A DNA stretch of 5,376 bases from Acidobacteriota bacterium (GTDB lineage: Bacteria > Acidobacteriota > Terriglobia > Acidiferrales > UBA7541). Location of the stretch: assembly GCA_003161195.1 (NCBI GenBank), contig PMOV01000089.1:9944-15319 (forward strand). Reading direction: 5' to 3'. Made by a program: the position numbers and the translations under genes. The stretch's first letter is position 1. Each line of letters begins with the position of its first letter. The notes under the pieces were generated by a model. The model had not been told where the DNA came from. It searched no databases and was given only the letters and a program-made list of their open reading frames with translations. This document shows, in pieces, positions 1 through 5,376 of the stretch.

Positions 1-618
1 GACACCATCAATTTCGCCCGCCGCGGCGCGCAAGTCACCACCGTGGACCTCTCTGAAAAAAGTATCGAGGTGGCTCGCCAGCGCGCCGCCGTCTTCGGCC
101 TCGAAGACCGCATCCAGTTCCGCGCCGGCAACGCCGAAAAACTCTCGAGCTTCGTTCCCGTCGAGCCTTACGATTTAATTTATTCCTTCGGCGTCATCCA
201 TCACACCCCGCACCCGGATGCCGTCCTCGCACAGCTAAAGCAGTACGCCAAACCCGGCACCACCATCAAAATCATGGTCTACCATCGCCGCTCCTACAAA
301 GTCGCCTGGATTTTTCTCACCGAGGGCCGCGGCCAATTCTGGAAGCTCCGCGAAATCGTCGCCCGCAACGCCGAAGCGCAAACCGGCTGCCCTATCGCCT
401 ACACGTACACGCGCCGCGAAGGCCGCGAACTCCTCGAGCGCCACGGCTTCAAAGTCACCAGCGTCGCGGTCGATCACATCTTCCCCTACCGCATCCCCGA
501 CTACGTCCAATACCGCTACGTCCGTGAACCCTATTTCGCCTGGATGCCCCAACCACTGTTCCGCGCGCTGGAACGCCGTTTCGGCTGGCACCTCTGCCTA
601 ACCGCCACCGCCAAGTAG
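1..618 (+). CDS. Class I SAM-dependent methyltransferase, 3' part (5' end outside window)
   Basis: The frame is open from base 1 to a TAG at 616-618, giving 205 visible residues. A GTG at 43 lies inside the Rossmann fold, so it is not the real start. The glycine-rich SAM loop (motif I) is expected just upstream of base 1. Seen: the strand ending in VTTVDLS (residues 12-18), whose Asp16 would bind the SAM ribose; the AGNAEKL stretch (about 42-48), matching the adenine-contacting motif II; and YDLIYSFGVIHHTP (about 57-70), the motif IV/post-IV region typical of UbiE/Methyltransf_11-like enzymes. The C-terminal part (KIMVYHRRSYK, then YRIPDYVQYRYVREPYF) is a substrate-side extension I cannot tie to a known acceptor. 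The enzyme probably transfers a methyl group from SAM to a small molecule or lipid in the cytoplasm; the substrate is unknown. No operon partner follows. The fold is confident, the specific reaction is not. Confidence 0.88.
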   Translation, partial: DTINFARRGAQVTTVDLSEKSIEVARQRAAVFGLEDRIQFRAGNAEKLSSFVPVEPYDLIYSFGVIHHTPHPDAVLAQLKQYAKPGTTIKIMVYHRRSYKVAWIFLTEGRGQFWKLREIVARNAEAQTGCPIAYTYTRREGRELLERHGFKVTSVAVDHIFPYRIPDYVQYRYVREPYFAWMPQPLFRALERRFGWHLCLTATAK

Positions 619-637
619 CGCCGGCGTCCCGTCGGCG
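619..637 (+). repeat. GC-rich hairpin immediately after the methyltransferase stop
   Basis: CGCCGGCG (619-626) pairs with CGTCGGCG (630-637) around a TCC loop, forming an 8-bp stem with one G-T wobble. It begins on the base after the stop codon. There is no T-run behind it, so it is not a classical intrinsic terminator. It may still slow polymerase or protect the mRNA 3' end. The stop codon TAG is part of a TAGCG lead-in that recurs at the next hairpin, which suggests a REP-like dispersed element. Confidence 0.5.
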
Positions 638-648
638 TTCCCGCCGTG

Positions 649-671
649 TAGCGGCCGCCGTCTGCGGCGGG
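649..671 (+). repeat. Second GC-rich hairpin, REP-like partner
   Basis: CCGCCG (655-660) and CGGCGG (665-670) form a perfect 6-bp stem with a TCTG loop, preceded by TAGCGG. The unit resembles the hairpin at 619-637 (TAGCG lead-in followed by a CCG-rich palindrome). CGGCG (633-637) can also pair with CGCCG (642-646), so the two units could fold together in alternative ways. No T-tract follows. I read it as a pair of degenerate palindromic repeat units; this is inference from internal similarity only. Confidence 0.4.
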
Positions 672-796
672 CGCCTTTGCGGTATCTTGTGCCTTTGCAT
701 TTCGCCTATCCTCCATGGATATAACCGGCCCCTTCAACAGTTACCATCCAGTAATCCTCTCCGCCACCCACCCCGCCGCCGGGCATACCTAACTGC
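672..796. other. Intergenic stretch without recognisable gene
   Basis: No supported coding region is present. A 25-codon reading frame at 715-792 has no ribosome binding site and reads like low-complexity chance sequence. GCCTTTGC occurs twice (673-680 and 691-698), a weak direct repeat of unknown meaning. Confidence 0.5.
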
Positions 797-844
797 TTTA
801 GAATGAACACTTCCGCGGCTGGCTCCGGAAGTGTTCATTCTAAA
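797..844. repeat. Perfect 19-bp inverted repeat with 10-bp spacer
   Basis: The left arm TTTAGAATGAACACTTCCG (797-815) is the exact reverse complement of the right arm (826-844). The spacer is 816-825. The symmetry stops exactly at the arm ends (C796 against A845; C816 against C825). No T-run follows on either side, and the outer half of the stem is AT-rich, so it does not look like an intrinsic terminator. It sits about 70 bp upstream of the amidohydrolase -35 box. A bipartite operator for a dimeric or tetrameric regulator, or the remnant of a small palindromic element, are both possible. The regulator is not identifiable from the window. Confidence 0.75.
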
Positions 845-848
845 AGAC

Positions 849-863
849 TTACGCGCTGCGTAA
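849..863. promoter_or_regulatory. Palindrome TTACGC-GCT-GCGTAA, possible operator
   Basis: Two perfect 6-bp arms (849-854 and 858-863) flank a 3-bp centre. It starts four bases after the large inverted repeat ends and lies about 50 bp before the predicted -35 box. Size and symmetry fit a helix-turn-helix dimer site, but no regulator gene is nearby and the binding protein is unknown. A 6-bp arm palindrome can occur by chance; its position within a row of inverted repeats is the main reason to list it. Confidence 0.35.
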
Positions 864-866
864 ACC

Positions 867-883
867 CTTTAGAATCTGCACTT
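867..883. repeat. Extra half-copy of the 797-815 arm
   Basis: CTTTAGAATCTGCACTT (867-883) matches CTTTAGAATGAACACTT (796-812) at 14 of 17 positions; the mismatches are confined to the central three bases. The promoter region therefore holds three copies of a TTTAGAAT-NNN-CACTT motif, two direct and one inverted. This pattern is more typical of a regulator site family than of a single accidental hairpin. Confidence 0.5.
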
Positions 884-909
884 ACCCCCAAAAGGGGTAG
901 GGGTACCCC
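883..909. promoter_or_regulatory. GGGGTA/TACCCC hexamer cluster just upstream of -35
   Basis: TACCCC at 883-888, GGGGTA at 894-899 and 900-905, and TACCCC at 904-909 give four copies of one hexamer in 27 bp. They form a hairpin (883-899) and an abutting perfect 10-bp palindrome GGGGTACCCC (900-909) that ends five bases before the predicted -35 box. Location suggests a transcription factor site or a local structure affecting initiation. No protein can be assigned. Confidence 0.4.
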
Positions 910-913
910 ACCC

Positions 914-941
914 TTGACTTTCCCCAAGGACAAGATATCTT
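914..941 (+). promoter_or_regulatory. Predicted sigma-70-type promoter of the amidohydrolase gene
   Basis: TTGACT (914-919, 5 of 6 to the -35 consensus) is separated by 16 bp from TATCTT (936-941, 4 of 6 to the -10 consensus). Transcription would begin near 948, leaving a leader of roughly 40 nt before the start codon. It is the best promoter match I find in the gap. The -10 box is only moderate. Confidence 0.4.
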
Positions 942-977
942 CTCCACTTCGCGCATCTCCCACTCGCGAGTAAACAC

Positions 978-982
978 AGGAG
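978..982 (+). promoter_or_regulatory. Ribosome binding site AGGAG for the amidohydrolase
   Basis: AGGAG lies six bases before the ATG at 989, ideal Shine-Dalgarno spacing. Together with the signal peptide that begins right at this ATG, it fixes the start codon. Confidence 0.8.
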
Positions 983-988
983 CCCAGC

Positions 989-2311
989 ATGAAATCCCTA
1001 GCCACCACGATCCTTTTCCTATTCGTCGCTTCACTCGCCGCGCCCTCTCGCGCGCAGCAGCCCACTCCCGGTTCCACCTACGTCCTCAAAGCCGCGCGCA
1101 TGTTCGACGGCAAGGCGCTCACCAAGCCTGGCCTGGTGGTGGTCAGCGCCGGCAAAATCGTGGGCGTCGGCGCCGATGCCGCGATTCCCGCTGGCGCGCA
1201 AGTCATCGATCTGGGAGACGCCACGCTCCTGCCCGGCTTCATCGATGCGCACACCCACCTCACCATGATGTATCGCGAGGACTACACGCAAGCCATGCTC
1301 GACGGCCTGCAGCAAACCATTCCCGAAAAAGCCATCGACGCCACGCAAAACGCACGCGTGACGCTCATGGCTGGATTCACCACTGTGCGCGACGTGGGCT
1401 CGGAAGATTTTCTCGACGTTGGCTTGCGCAACGCCATCGATAAAGGCGTGGTTCCCGGACCGCGCATGCTCGTCTGCGTGCACGCTATCGGCGCCACGGG
1501 CGGACACTGCGACGAAACCGGATTTCGCTCCGGCGTCTTCGGCAAAGAAACTGGTCCCGAAGAAGGCGTGATCAACGGCGCGGATCAGGCGCGCTACGCG
1601 GTGCGCCTGGCGCACAAGTACGGCGCCACCATCATCAAGACGTGCGCCACGGGCGGAGTTTTGTCGCTCGCCGATGCCGTGGATACGCCGCAACTGACGC
1701 AGGCGGAACTCGACGCGCTGGTGGACGAAGCGCACGCGCTGAAACTGAAAACCGCGGCGCACGCGCACGGCGCGGAAGGCGCCAAGCGCGCCATTCGCGC
1801 GGGCATTGACTCCATCGAGCACGGCTCGTTTCTCGATGACGAAGCGCTGGACATGATGAAACAGCGCGGCACGTATTACGTTCCGACGCTCATGGCGGTG
1901 CAGGGACTCTCCGAACAAATCGCGAGAGGGATTCCCATACCTCCGCCCATCAAGGTGAAAGCGGAAGACGCTATCGCGCACGTGCACCAAACGTTCCAGA
2001 AAGCGCTGGCGAAAAATATCAAGATCGGCCTGGGCACCGACGCCGCGGTGTATCCGCATGGCCGCAATGCCGAAGAGTTCCATCAGATGGTTGATCTCGG
2101 AATGAAGCCGCTGGATGCGCTAAGGGCGGGGACCTCATCCGATGCGGATTTGTTGGGCCTTTCGGCGAAAATCGGCACGCTCGAAGCCAACAAACTCGCC
2201 GACGTCGTCGCGGTGCCCGGCGATCCCCTCGAAAACATCCGCCAGACTGAGCATGTCTTCTTCGTCATGAAAGAAGGCGTGATTTACAAAAACGACCGCG
2301 CCGCAAAATAA
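989..2311 (+). CDS. Exported metal-dependent amidohydrolase (imidazolonepropionase/Xaa-Pro dipeptidase-like)
   Basis: A complete 440-residue enzyme of the amidohydrolase superfamily, in the imidazolonepropionase-related group (COG1228-like). Residues 1-22 form a Sec signal peptide: Lys2, a hydrophobic core (about 4-18) and an SRA cleavage site before QQPTP. The product is therefore probably periplasmic or secreted. The small N-terminal beta domain (about 30-80) leads to LLPGFIDAHTHL, with metal ligands His88 and His90. Further predicted ligands are Lys217 (IIKTCATGG, probably carboxylated and bridging two metals), His258 (AAHAHG), His278 (SIEHGS) and Asp351 (GLGTDAA). The full set points to an active binuclear hydrolase. 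Characterised relatives cleave dipeptides with C-terminal proline, Arg or Lys, or amide bonds such as that of ochratoxin; the substrate here is not determined by sequence. It has its own promoter and a strong ribosome binding site, and converges with the ABC operon. Length is normal, with no frameshift. Confidence 0.92.
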   Translation: MKSLATTILFLFVASLAAPSRAQQPTPGSTYVLKAARMFDGKALTKPGLVVVSAGKIVGVGADAAIPAGAQVIDLGDATLLPGFIDAHTHLTMMYREDYTQAMLDGLQQTIPEKAIDATQNARVTLMAGFTTVRDVGSEDFLDVGLRNAIDKGVVPGPRMLVCVHAIGATGGHCDETGFRSGVFGKETGPEEGVINGADQARYAVRLAHKYGATIIKTCATGGVLSLADAVDTPQLTQAELDALVDEAHALKLKTAAHAHGAEGAKRAIRAGIDSIEHGSFLDDEALDMMKQRGTYYVPTLMAVQGLSEQIARGIPIPPPIKVKAEDAIAHVHQTFQKALAKNIKIGLGTDAAVYPHGRNAEEFHQMVDLGMKPLDALRAGTSSDADLLGLSAKIGTLEANKLADVVAVPGDPLENIRQTEHVFFVMKEGVIYKNDRAAK

Positions 2312-2423
2312 CGTGGTTTGACGATCGGAAGAAAAAGAGCACGCAGAGGCGCAGGGTTCGCAGAGGGACGCAGAGTAAACAAGAAGCGAGAGGAGAAAGG
2401 CGCGGATGCCAGCAGCGGAGCGA
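2312..2423. other. Convergent intergenic gap, no clear terminator
   Basis: This 112-bp gap lies between two converging stop codons. I find no strong GC stem followed by a T-run on either strand. Most of it (about 2324-2403) is strongly purine-rich on the plus strand. Confidence 0.5.
2342..2375. repeat. CGCAGAG short tandem-like repeat
   Basis: CGCAGAG occurs at 2342-2348, 2359-2365 and 2369-2375, with a one-mismatch copy (CGCAGGG) at 2350-2356. Start-to-start distances are 8, 9 and 10 bp. Read on the other strand it is a CTCTGCG-rich phrase. From general knowledge, phrases of this type recur between genes in many unrelated environmental bacteria; their role is not settled. It is noncoding here. 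Confidence 0.55.
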
Positions 2424-4199
2424 TTAGGTTTCGAGCTTGAAGCGGGTGGAGGCGAGGCGGTAGAGCTTGCGCCAGACCACGCGATTGATCAGCACCACGA
2501 CGGAGGCCATGATGATGGTGGAAGCCAGCAGAATATCGAAGCGGCCGGAATCGCTGGCGCTGGCGATGGTGCTGCCGAGTCCTGGAGCGGAGACGATGCG
2601 CCCCTGGAAGTGAAAATATTCCGCGACGATGCTGGCGTTCCAGGCGCCGCCAGAAGCGGTGACCATGCCGGTCACGAGATAGGGAAAAATTCCCGGAAGA
2701 ATCAGATAGCGCCAGCGATCCCACGAATTGAACTGGAAAATCTGCGCCGCCTCTTTTAAGTCCGTGGGAATGGCCATGGCGCCGGCGATGACGTTGAAGA
2801 GGATGTACCACTGCGTGCCCAGCAGCATCAGCAGCATGGCGGCGATTTCGAGCCCTCCGCGCAAGCGAATCAGGAACAGCAAAATCACGGGAAAGAGCGC
2901 AGTGGCGGGAATGGACGCGGCCATCTGCGCGAGCGGCTGTGCGATGCGCGCAAATTTGGGATTGGAGCCGATGTACACGCCCACAGGGACGGTCCACAGC
3001 GCGCCAAGCAGCAACGCGGCGTTGACGCGTAGAAAAGTAAACGCGGCACTGCGCAACAGATCCACGTAATCCTCGCCGTGCAATTGCGCCAGCTCGCGCA
3101 CGCCGTGATAGACGGCGACCGCGATGCCCGCCAGCGCGCAGGCAGCCAGAAAATAGCCGAGGAATCTGCGCGGCTTCTCCCGCTTTGCGGCGCCAAAGGT
3201 GGCGGCGGCGCGGCGCGCGCCGACCGCAAAAGACAAGGTGATCGAGTTGATGACCGGGCGCAGCAGGAGACGATACAAACGAATGACGAAGCTCGCGCGA
3301 CCCAGCAAGGTGAGCAGCGTGGTCTGCACTTTTCCGGAGCTTTCCACCTGCTCGAATTTGAATTTATCGGCCCACACGATCACCGGCCGCCAGACCAGTT
3401 GATCGAGCAGCACAATCACCCCGATCATCGCGCCCAGGCCCCAAAGAATGTTGGCGGTGTTGCCATGACTGGCGGCGGTCTGCAGAAAGGAGCCGAGGCC
3501 CGGAAGGCGGAAATCGCGCGGCCCGAGCACGAACATTTCGCAGGCCATCAAGAAGAACCAGCCGCCGGCGACGGACATCATGGAATTCCAGACAAGGCCG
3601 ATAGTGGAAAAGGGCAGATCGAGCTGCACAAAGCGCTGCCAACCGCTGAAGCGGTAAATGATGGCGGCTTCGCGCAGTTCGCGAGGCTGCGTTTTTAGCG
3701 AAGAATAAAAGCTGAAAGCGATATTCCAGACTTGTCCGGTGAAGATGAGCAGAATGGAGCCAAGCTCGACACCAATCTGGCTGTGCGGAAAAATCGCTAC
3801 CATGGCGAGCATCACGCCGGGAAGAAAACTGAGCACCGGAATGGATTGCAGAATATCGAGCAGCGGCACCATCAAGATTTCGGCGCGGCGTGAACGGGCG
3901 GCGATGTAGCCATACGCGAGGGCAAACACCAGGCTGATCACATAGGCGATGGCGATACGCACCAGCGAATAGAGGGCATAGAGCGGCAGGATACGGGGAT
4001 CCTGGGAAATTTCCGCGCCGGCGTGCACCGGGCCGAGCCAGGAGCGGCCGATGGCATAGATGCCATAAATGCCCGCGAAGACAAACAACGCAACCGCGAT
4101 GTCGATCAGGAAAGCAAAACTCCAGCGCGAGCCCGAGGGGCGCTGCTGCGTCGGCGGAATGGGCGTGGTGATTTCTGAGGCGATCGCCGTAGAGGGCAA
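2424..4199 (-). CDS. Duplicated ABC transporter permease, NitT/TauT-like (anion type)
   Basis: A 591-residue inner membrane protein with two BPD_transp_1 permease domains in one chain, matching the duplicated anion permease type (COG4986-like). Usual single permeases of this family are about half as long. Domain 1 spans roughly residues 75-275 after an N-terminal membrane segment (about 28-50). Domain 2 spans roughly 380-580, after another segment at 347-365. Each carries the EAA loop that docks on the ATPase: ELREAA to LP at 174-196, with the conserved Gly at 186, and DLKEAA to LP at 480-502, where Ser492 replaces that Gly. A hydrophilic linker (about 276-345) joins the halves. The start is TTG at 4199, supported by GAGG six bases upstream and one base of separation from the ATPase stop. 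The chain supplies the whole membrane pore. Substrate is unknown; nitrate, sulfonate or bicarbonate labels used for relatives are guesses here. Confidence 0.9.
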   Translation of the reverse strand: MPSTAIASEITTPIPPTQQRPSGSRWSFAFLIDIAVALFVFAGIYGIYAIGRSWLGPVHAGAEISQDPRILPLYALYSLVRIAIAYVISLVFALAYGYIAARSRRAEILMVPLLDILQSIPVLSFLPGVMLAMVAIFPHSQIGVELGSILLIFTGQVWNIAFSFYSSLKTQPRELREAAIIYRFSGWQRFVQLDLPFSTIGLVWNSMMSVAGGWFFLMACEMFVLGPRDFRLPGLGSFLQTAASHGNTANILWGLGAMIGVIVLLDQLVWRPVIVWADKFKFEQVESSGKVQTTLLTLLGRASFVIRLYRLLLRPVINSITLSFAVGARRAAATFGAAKREKPRRFLGYFLAACALAGIAVAVYHGVRELAQLHGEDYVDLLRSAAFTFLRVNAALLLGALWTVPVGVYIGSNPKFARIAQPLAQMAASIPATALFPVILLFLIRLRGGLEIAAMLLMLLGTQWYILFNVIAGAMAIPTDLKEAAQIFQFNSWDRWRYLILPGIFPYLVTGMVTASGGAWNASIVAEYFHFQGRIVSAPGLGSTIASASDSGRFDILLASTIIMASVVVLINRVVWRKLYRLASTRFKLET

Positions 4200-4200
4200 A

Positions 4201-5376
4201 TTAGACCTCGGAAACGGGGGTGAGGGTCAGCTTGCCGGTGGCCGCATCATAATCAAAGAGTTCGGCGTAACGGCCCCACTGGATGGCGGTTTCGAGCTGG
4301 CGGCGGGCTTCGTCTTCGCTGAAATGCTCGTCGAGCAGGTCGCGGAAAAATTCGTCGGGCAGGGTGCGGTCAGCCTTGGCCTTGAGCGATTGTTCCATCT
4401 GGCGAAGCAGGGGGACGTTGGCAAGCGCGGCTTTGCGGAAGATGGCCTTGCGCGACTGAATGTCCGCGTGCGCAAACTCCTGGCCTTCGGGCGTGATAAT
4501 GGCGTCACCCTCTTCGAGACGCAGCAGGCCGAGCAACGCGGCGGTATCGACGGTGGGCAGCAAGGCGTCGACTTCGAGGCTCAATTCGTCGGCGAGGCGA
4601 TGCAGGTCAATGCGCCCGCCGAGGTCGACGAGAATCTCGAGCAGACCAGCCATGCCGCCGGGGCGGGTATGGGGCAGCATGATGGGTTTGTGCGGCGTGG
4701 ATTTGCCCGGATGGGCTTCCGCCGTTGCGGACACAAACTTGTGGTCGTCGGGGCTGGTGAGGACGCGATAGATCTGGTCCACCAAATTGATGAAGTCAGG
4801 GGTCTTGCGGTCGCGCGGGTGGGGCATGGTGACGGTGAAATCGGCATGAATGTGCGCGGGATTGCGGCCAAGCACGATAATGCGGTCGGCGAGGACCACG
4901 GCCTCTTCGATATTGTGGGTGACGATGAAAATGGCGCGGGTGGGAATTTTGTGGCCGAGCCAAAGTTCGAGCAGTTCGCCGCGCAGAGTTTCCGCGGTAA
5001 GCACATCGAGCGCGGAGAAAGGCTCGTCCATGAACAGCACTTCCGGCTCGACGACCAGGGCGCGGGCCACGCCGACGCGTTGCTTCATGCCGCCGCTGAG
5101 CTCTTTGGGATAGGCGCTCTCAAAGCCGTCGAGCCCGACGGCGTCGATAATACGCAGGGCGCGCTTATGGCGTTCGATGGTGGCCATGCCGCGGGCTTCG
5201 AGCGGCGCTTCGACATTTTCGAGAACCGTGAGCCAGGGGAAAAGCGCGAAGCTTTGAAATACGATAGAGACGTTGGGGCTTTCGCCGCGCACCGGCTGGC
5301 CATGCCAGTAGACTTCGCCGGCGCTGGCAGGGGAGAGCCCGGTGAGCATGCGCAGGAGCGTGGATTTGCCGCAACC
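4201..5376 (-). CDS. ABC transporter ATPase with C-terminal AAA-associated domain (5' end outside window)
   Basis: The frame is open to the right edge, giving 392 visible residues; the gene starts beyond it. An ATG at 5349 is internal because the Walker A motif precedes it: the first visible residues are GCGKSTLLR. Counting from that Gly, further motifs are the Q-loop VFQSFALFPW (Gln41), signature LSGGMKQR (93-100), Walker B VLFMDEP (113-119), D-loop SALD (121-124) and the switch His154 in VTHN. This is a complete nitrate/taurine-type importer ATPase core. Residues about 241-385 form an extra helical region (MAGLLEILVDLGG to the DYDAATGKLTL end) that fits the AAA-associated C-terminal domain (PF09821-like), found fused to ATPases paired with duplicated permeases. 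Its role is not established; regulation of transport is a reasonable guess. It acts at the cytoplasmic face and powers the permease encoded next, one base downstream. Confidence 0.92.
   Translation of the reverse strand, partial: GCGKSTLLRMLTGLSPASAGEVYWHGQPVRGESPNVSIVFQSFALFPWLTVLENVEAPLEARGMATIERHKRALRIIDAVGLDGFESAYPKELSGGMKQRVGVARALVVEPEVLFMDEPFSALDVLTAETLRGELLELWLGHKIPTRAIFIVTHNIEEAVVLADRIIVLGRNPAHIHADFTVTMPHPRDRKTPDFINLVDQIYRVLTSPDDHKFVSATAEAHPGKSTPHKPIMLPHTRPGGMAGLLEILVDLGGRIDLHRLADELSLEVDALLPTVDTAALLGLLRLEEGDAIITPEGQEFAHADIQSRKAIFRKAALANVPLLRQMEQSLKAKADRTLPDEFFRDLLDEHFSEDEARRQLETAIQWGRYAELFDYDAATGKLTLTPVSEV
4206..4209 (-). promoter_or_regulatory. Ribosome binding site GAGG inside the ATPase 3' end, supporting the TTG start
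   Basis: On the minus strand GAGG is followed by six bases (containing the ATPase TAA stop) and then TTG. No ATG is available close by. This spacing favours TTG as the permease start and suggests termination-reinitiation coupling with the upstream ATPase gene. Confidence 0.6.

Noticed and set aside
715..792. Small 25-codon frame with ATG in the intergenic region
   Set aside because: No Shine-Dalgarno sequence precedes it, it has no evident domain or signal, and it ends just before the inverted repeat. Chance is the simplest explanation.
797..844. Inverted repeat as an intrinsic terminator of the methyltransferase gene
   Set aside because: It lies about 180 bp after the stop, the outer half of the stem is AT-rich, and no T-run follows on either strand.
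797..883. CRISPR array or transposon ends from the repeated motif
   Set aside because: Only three short copies exist, in mixed orientation and unequal spacing. There are no spacers of regular length, no flanking target duplication and no transposase.
1031..2083. Long (350-codon) open frame on the minus strand opposite the amidohydrolase
   Set aside because: It is fully antisense to a gene with intact catalytic motifs. Its translation is rich in Arg, His, Ala and Val without any domain pattern, as expected from GC-rich codon bias.
2284..2997. 237-codon minus-strand frame overlapping the permease
   Set aside because: It reads the permease gene in another frame and gives an Arg/His-rich product with no recognisable motif. 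The permease frame has EAA loops and membrane segments.
3078..3698. 206-codon plus-strand frame opposite the permease
   Set aside because: Antisense shadow with a hydrophilic, Gln/His-rich composition and no domain.
1..5376. A new defence or biosynthetic system
   Set aside because: All three complete or partial gene groups fall in common families (methyltransferase, amidohydrolase, ABC importer), and no nuclease, toxin, reverse transcriptase or similar partner is present.

Overview
The window looks like ordinary chromosomal DNA from a GC-rich bacterium. I tentatively suggest Acidobacteriota or a similar soil phylum. The hints are a secreted amidohydrolase of a type often multiplied in those genomes, short GC-rich hairpins after a stop codon, and CGCAGAG-type purine repeats between genes. 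This assignment is inference; no rRNA or other phylogenetic marker is present.

Layout from left to right: (1) 1-618, plus strand, the 3' part of a class I SAM-dependent methyltransferase whose start lies outside the window. (2) 619-988, an intergenic stretch of about 370 bp. It opens with two GC-rich hairpins right after the methyltransferase stop. It then holds a series of inverted repeats: a perfect 19-bp arm pair at 797-844, a 6-bp arm pair at 849-863, and a GGGGTA/TACCCC cluster at 883-909. It ends with a plausible sigma-70 promoter and a good ribosome binding site. (3) 989-2311, plus strand, a complete 440-residue metal-dependent amidohydrolase with a signal peptide, probably exported to the periplasm. 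(4) 2312-2423, a short convergent gap holding a purine-rich CGCAGAG repeat and no clear terminator. (5) 2424-4199, minus strand, a duplicated (two-domain) ABC permease of the nitrate/sulfonate/taurine-like anion type. (6) 4201-5376, minus strand, its ATPase partner with a C-terminal AAA-associated domain; its 5' end is cut by the window edge.

The two ABC genes are separated by one base and form a translationally coupled operon read right to left. Together they supply both membrane halves and the motor of an importer. No substrate-binding protein is visible, so the substrate cannot be named. The amidohydrolase has its own promoter and converges on the ABC operon, so no functional link between them is shown.

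I see no mobile element, CRISPR array, RNA gene or defence system. The most notable unexplained structure is the cluster of inverted repeats upstream of the amidohydrolase.
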